This document shows, one piece after another, positions 60,908-64,000 of a stretch of 64,000 nucleotides of DNA. The DNA lies in NCBI RefSeq assembly GCF_017603825.1, contig NZ_CP072014.1, forward strand, positions 1,984,001 through 2,048,000, given 5' to 3'. Position numbers and translations under genes: made by a program. The notes beneath the pieces are model-generated. The model did no database searches. It saw nothing but the letters and a program-made list of their open reading frames with translations, and was not told the origin of the DNA. This stretch comes from Arthrobacter crystallopoietes. Its GTDB lineage: Bacteria > Actinomycetota > Actinomycetes > Actinomycetales > Micrococcaceae. The first letter of the stretch is position 1. Each line of letters opens with the position of its first letter.

Positions 60908-62248
60908 CTATAAAGCGGAGCCGGCGGTTTCTGCCCTTCCTCTAGCCGCGGCAGCCGGACGGTCCAGTCCCAGATGCTCGCGCAGCGTGCTGCCGGTGTA
61001 GGAGGTGCGGAACAGCCCCCTGCGCTGCAGCACCGGAACGACGCGGTCCACGAACTCGTCCAGGGAGTCCGGCAGCAGCGGCGGCATCAGGTTGAATCCG
61101 TCCGCGCCGCCGGAGGTGAACCACAGCTCGATCTGGTCCGCCACCTGTTCGGGCGTGCCGGCCATGGTGCAGTGTCCGCCGCCGGCCGCGAGCCTGCCGA
61201 GCAGTTGGCGCACGGTCGGCTTTTCGGCGTCGATAATCCGCAGGATGGTGGTGTAGCGGCCCTGCGGGCCGGTGAATTCCGACGCCGGCGGCAAGCTGGG
61301 CACGGGAGCGTCCAGCTCCCAGCCGCTGCAGTCCTGCTGGATGAAGGTGCCCAGCTGGGCCAGGGAATGTTCCGTGGGCAGCAATGCATCGGTTTCCGCC
61401 TGCTTGGCCTTGGCTTCCGCCGTTGTTGTCCCGAGGTAGGTCACCAGGCCGGGCATGACGGCGACCTTGTCCGGGTTCCGTCCGGCGGCGGCGATCCGGC
61501 GCTTCACATCCGCGTAGTAGGCCTGCGCGTTGGCCAGATCGTAGGCGACGGCATAGATGCCTTCGGCATAACGGGCGGCGAGGTTGCGTCCCTGCTCCGA
61601 GGCGCCGGCCTGGAATAGCACGGGCCTGCCCTGCGGGGAGCGCGGAACGGTGAGCGGGCCGTCCACCAGAAAGTGCCGTCCCTCATGGTGGAGCGGGAGG
61701 ACTTCGGCCGGATCCGCATAGTAGCCCTGCCGGTCGAGGACGAGCGCGTTGTCGGTCCAGGAATCCCACAGCCGCAGGGCGACGTCGATGAATTCGGCGG
61801 CGCGTTCGTAGCGTTCCTGATGCCCGGGCATGGCCGCCATGCCGTGGTTGCGTGCCTCGGCGTCGAACATCGACGTGACGACGTTCCAGCCGACGCGCCC
61901 GGCGCTGATGTGGTCCAGCGAGGCCAGCATGCGGGCGGCATGGAACGGCGTGTAGAAAGTAGCCGAAACCGTGCTGACCAGGCCGATCCTGCTGGTGGCC
62001 CGGGCCATGGCTGACAGGGCGGTGAGGGGTTCCATGTGCCAGAGTGGACCCGCGCCCAGATTGCCGGTGGAGTGCCCGTCGGCGAAGAAAACGGCGTCGA
62101 ACAGGCCTTGCTCCGCGGTTTGGGCCAACCGCTCGTAGAAGGCGATGTCGCCGAGCTGCTTGATGGGTGACTGCGGCCGGCGCCAGGCTGCGCTGTGGTG
62201 GCCGCAGCCGAACAGGAACGCGTTGAAATGCAGTTGCCGCGCCGCCAC
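60908..62248 (-). CDS. LLM-class FMN-dependent monooxygenase, NtaA/DmoA type
   Basis: This 446-aa enzyme has the NtaA/SnaA/DszA signature: LHFNAFLFGCGHHSAAWRRP at the N-terminus, FDAVFFADGHST, SRIGLVSTVSATFYTPFHAARMLASLDHISAGRVGWNVVTS and PVLFQAGASEQGRNLAARYAEGIY. Members use reduced FMN from a partner to oxidise sulfur or nitrogen compounds. The GTG start overlaps the SDR stop by 1 nt, so the two are coupled. Control by a TPP riboswitch suggests a substrate linked to thiamine, such as a thiazole or pyrimidine fragment, which is inference. Confidence 0.88.
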   Translation of the reverse strand: MAARQLHFNAFLFGCGHHSAAWRRPQSPIKQLGDIAFYERLAQTAEQGLFDAVFFADGHSTGNLGAGPLWHMEPLTALSAMARATSRIGLVSTVSATFYTPFHAARMLASLDHISAGRVGWNVVTSMFDAEARNHGMAAMPGHQERYERAAEFIDVALRLWDSWTDNALVLDRQGYYADPAEVLPLHHEGRHFLVDGPLTVPRSPQGRPVLFQAGASEQGRNLAARYAEGIYAVAYDLANAQAYYADVKRRIAAAGRNPDKVAVMPGLVTYLGTTTAEAKAKQAETDALLPTEHSLAQLGTFIQQDCSGWELDAPVPSLPPASEFTGPQGRYTTILRIIDAEKPTVRQLLGRLAAGGGHCTMAGTPEQVADQIELWFTSGGADGFNLMPPLLPDSLDEFVDRVVPVLQRRGLFRTSYTGSTLREHLGLDRPAAAARGRAETAGSAL

Positions 62249-63012
62249 TAGTTCATCACCAGTCCGCCGTCGACCATCAGGTTCTGTCCGGTCACCGAGC
62301 GGGCCCAGGGCGACGCGAAGAACAATACCGCGTCGGCGAGTTCTTCCGGAGTCGTTACTCTGCGCAGCGGAGTGGAGGCGGCGATCAGGTCGAAGACCTC
62401 ATCCGGGGTGGCCGCGCTGGCATCGGTGGTGCGGAGCAATCCGCCGGAGACCATGTTGACGGTGACGTTGTGCTGGCCCAGGTCCGCCGCCAGCGTCCGG
62501 GTCAGCGAGAGCAGGGCCGCCTTGGCCGCGGTGTAGTCGTGGTAGGGAACTACCGGATTCTGGAAGAGGTTGGTGCCGATGTTAATGATCCGGCCAAACC
62601 GGCGGCCGCGCATTCCGGGAAGTGCCTGCTGAGCGGTGTTCAGCGCGCCGCGCACGCTGCCGGAAAACTGGGTTTCGAACTCGGACCAGGAAATATCGGC
62701 GGCGCTGGAGCGGGCATCCCCGTTGAAGGAGAAATCCGCCAGCGCGTTGTTGACCACCGTAGTCACTGCGCCACCAAAATGGGCTTCGGCACGGCTGAAC
62801 AGCTCCGCCACCTGCCCGGCATCGGTGACGTCCGCCTGCATAGCCACGGCCTGTTCCGGCCCGAACTTGGCGGCCAGCTCCTCCGCGGCGGAGCCGCTGT
62901 TGCGGTAATTGATGATTACCCGGGCGCCGGCTTCCGCGAAGGCTGCGACGATCCGGGCGCCGAGGCCACGGCCGCCGCCGGTTACCAGTACGGTTTGTTC
63001 TGCGAGCTGCAT
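62248..63012 (-). CDS. Short-chain dehydrogenase/reductase under TPP riboswitch
   Basis: This 254-aa SDR has NAD(P) motif VTGGGRGLGARI, the Asn region VVNNAL and active site Ser with YxxxK in HDYTAAKAALLSLTRTLAADL. The C-terminus (SVTGQNLMVDGGLVM) is typical of FabG-like members. The last base of its stop is shared with the next start. It lies directly downstream of a TPP riboswitch; I recall that an SDR of this kind has been noted before as thiamine-regulated, but I cannot confirm. The reaction may be a carbonyl reduction in thiamine or precursor metabolism. Confidence 0.87.
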   Translation of the reverse strand: MQLAEQTVLVTGGGRGLGARIVAAFAEAGARVIINYRNSGSAAEELAAKFGPEQAVAMQADVTDAGQVAELFSRAEAHFGGAVTTVVNNALADFSFNGDARSSAADISWSEFETQFSGSVRGALNTAQQALPGMRGRRFGRIINIGTNLFQNPVVPYHDYTAAKAALLSLTRTLAADLGQHNVTVNMVSGGLLRTTDASAATPDEVFDLIAASTPLRRVTTPEELADAVLFFASPWARSVTGQNLMVDGGLVMN

Positions 63013-63038
63013 TGAGGTTCTCCACCTTGATTAAGGCG

Positions 63039-63076
63039 AAAAGATGGGTGCAGCGCACCGCACGGCAGCCGCTGCA
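63039..63076 (-). terminator. Candidate riboswitch expression-platform terminator
   Basis: On the minus strand TGCAGCG pairs with CGCTGCA and is followed by ACCCATCTTTT. It starts 3 nt after the TPP aptamer, so it can compete with or follow aptamer folding and stop transcription when TPP is bound. Confidence 0.6.
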
Positions 63077-63078
63077 TG

Positions 63079-63152
63079 ACATCCCTTCGCTAGTACGAAC
63101 TAGATCAGGTTCAACGGGTTTGCTCTCAGCCCCTCAAGGGGCACCCCGTGTC
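63079..63152 (-). ncRNA. TPP riboswitch (THI element)
   Basis: Read on the minus strand this shows every conserved block of the TPP aptamer: GGGGTGCCC, then GGCTGAGAG, ACCC, GAACCTGATCT, GTACTAGCG and AAGGGATG. CTGAGA (63124-63129) and ACCTGATCT (63102-63110) bind TPP. It lies 66 nt upstream of the SDR start, followed by a terminator-like hairpin. It should switch the SDR/LLM operon off when thiamine is plentiful. Confidence 0.95.
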
Positions 63153-63229
63153 ACTGCCTGCGAGTCTACCTGCGCGAGCCGGCTACTGCAGCAACGCCAC
63201 CTCCAGACGGTCAATGAAGCTCCGGATCG

Positions 63230-63574
63230 TTACGCCCGGTAGTCGAACACCACCTCAGAAGGCGGTCCCTGAGCCAGCATCTCCTTGGTGACCCCATGGA
63301 GCTCCAGAATCCTGTCCTTGAACCAGACGTCGAAAGGCTCCTCGGACGCAGCCAGCTTGCTGAACCCCGCGGAGACACTGTCGCCCTCGTGGAACAAAGC
63401 GGCGAAGTCGCCTTCGGGACTCTGCACCAGGCCGATCACTTCACGGCTGGCTCCCAGGCGCTGCCTGGACTGGGCGAAATCGTCCTTCCGCGGGCCTTTG
63501 ATCTCCTCCACGAAAGCCCTCCACTCCTCGAGCTTCCCGGGCAGGATGGGCACAAACCAGGTAATACATTCCAT
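63230..63574 (-). CDS. Hypothetical protein, possible dimeric barrel
   Basis: This 114-aa protein begins CITWFVPILPGKLEEWRAFVEEIKGP and continues RRQRLGASREVIGLV-like sequence to FDVWFKDRILELHGVTKEML. The opening WFxPILPGKxxEWxxF and the VQSPEGDFAALFHEGD stretch suggest a small alpha/beta-barrel of the ABM/DUF6176 kind, but this is uncertain. The ATG at 63574 has GAAGGAT upstream. It is on the same strand as, and upstream of, the riboswitch operon but separate from it. Confidence 0.65.
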   Translation of the reverse strand: MECITWFVPILPGKLEEWRAFVEEIKGPRKDDFAQSRQRLGASREVIGLVQSPEGDFAALFHEGDSVSAGFSKLAASEEPFDVWFKDRILELHGVTKEMLAQGPPSEVVFDYRA

Positions 63575-63837
63575 GACAGATCCTTCTTTTGCTGCTGCAG
63601 GGAACTCATGGTGCGAGCCGGTGTAGGGCTCATCGTAGGCTCGACCTTGGAACGCCAACACCCTCAATCTGAGGGATGCGGCGGAGGTAGGAGCGTCCAT
63701 CCCGGGTAGCCGTCGGCAGTCCGTCCTGGGACCAGGCGCCGAAGCTGGGCCCGGAGGAAGATTCCTTCCGGGAGCGCAGGCAAGGCTGATTGGCCATCTC
63801 TCCCGGCTGGTCGGCGTTGCTGACGCCCCGGGGTGGC

Positions 63838-64000
63838 TCAATCCTCCAGGTAAGCGGGGGTGAAGAGCAGGTTCAGTCCTTCGGCAATGGTCGGATGGGT
63901 GATGACGGCGTCCCGGACCGCGGTGAAGTCCAGCCCCGCCAGCATGGCCATCTGGACCACGGCGGTGGCTTCGCTGGCCTCGGTGCCCAGCAGAGCCACG
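63838..64000 (-). CDS. Pyridine nucleotide-disulfide oxidoreductase, Mer-like (5' truncated)
   Basis: Only the C-terminal 53 residues lie in the window. They read VALLGTEASEATAVVQMAMLAG, then TAVRDAVITHPTIAEGLNLLF, matching the dimerisation domain of mercuric-reductase-like and dihydrolipoamide-dehydrogenase-like flavoproteins. The THPT motif includes the catalytic His position. The redox Cys pair would lie upstream, outside the window, so specificity cannot be judged. Confidence 0.82.
   Translation of the reverse strand, partial: VALLGTEASEATAVVQMAMLAGLDFTAVRDAVITHPTIAEGLNLLFTPAYLED

Overview
The window is chromosomal DNA from a high-GC actinobacterium, most likely Arthrobacter sensu lato or a close relative in the Micrococcaceae. 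The genus is inferred from gene content: a SigK/RskA pair, DUF4383, DUF6480 and DUF5058 proteins, a fused AccD-AccA protein without a zinc ribbon, and two-unit Lrp/AsnC regulators. I found no rRNA, tRNA, CRISPR array, insertion sequence or prophage. Most genes have clear GGAGG-like ribosome binding sites, and many neighbours overlap by ATGA, so operons are easy to read.

Layout. 1-3.8 kb: the end of an SsuC/TauC-type ABC importer with its ATPase and a metallo-beta-lactamase-fold hydrolase, then an iron-type alcohol dehydrogenase. 3.8-6.3 kb: a divergent histidine kinase/response regulator pair. 6.3-7.9 kb: two membrane proteins. 7.9-13.4 kb: a five-gene minus-strand operon (small alpha/beta-barrel protein, double DUF1538 membrane protein, PII-like protein, CBS protein, rifampicin-phosphotransferase-like PEP-synthase relative). 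13.5-20.5 kb: housekeeping and stress genes, including a PhoD phosphatase, two flavin/PPOX-fold proteins, a 2-hydroxyacid dehydrogenase, a Ser/Thr kinase coupled to an acidic lipoprotein, and DUF4383. 20.5-24.6 kb: a sulfite-oxidase-fold molybdoenzyme, a fasciclin lipoprotein, SigK and RskA. Three near-identical promoter elements (CCAA[T/A]-N18-CGAATAC) here define a likely SigK regulon.

24.6-37.7 kb is a catabolic region: a TPP-dependent enzyme, a GntR regulator, a Rieske oxygenase, a deacylase, a polar-amino-acid-type ABC importer, the oxygenase reductase, an AsnC regulator, a DUF5058 membrane pair and an M20 amidohydrolase. 37.7-45.7 kb: an ArsR/SRPBCC/SRPBCC/VOC operon, an ECF sigma factor with a membrane partner carrying a recent 123-bp tandem duplication, secreted proteins of unknown function, a GNAT acetyltransferase, and a TetR regulator flanked by two matching operators. 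45.8-54.9 kb: a trimethylamine-monooxygenase-like FMO, an ABC-F protein, a penicillin G acylase, an amidase and a second AsnC regulator. 54.9-59.9 kb: a malonate-type operon (MatC carrier, class III CoA-transferase, fused AccDA protein) with a divergent GntR regulator. 60-63.2 kb: a TPP riboswitch controlling an SDR and an LLM flavin oxidoreductase, possibly also GluQRS. The window ends in a partial Mer-like flavin disulfide reductase.

The most novel points are the TPP-riboswitch operon of unassigned enzymes, the self-consistent SigK promoter set, the DUF1538/PII-like/CBS/phosphotransferase operon and the carboxyltransferase-based malonate operon. Functions come from recognised motifs and family resemblance read by eye; no database search was run.
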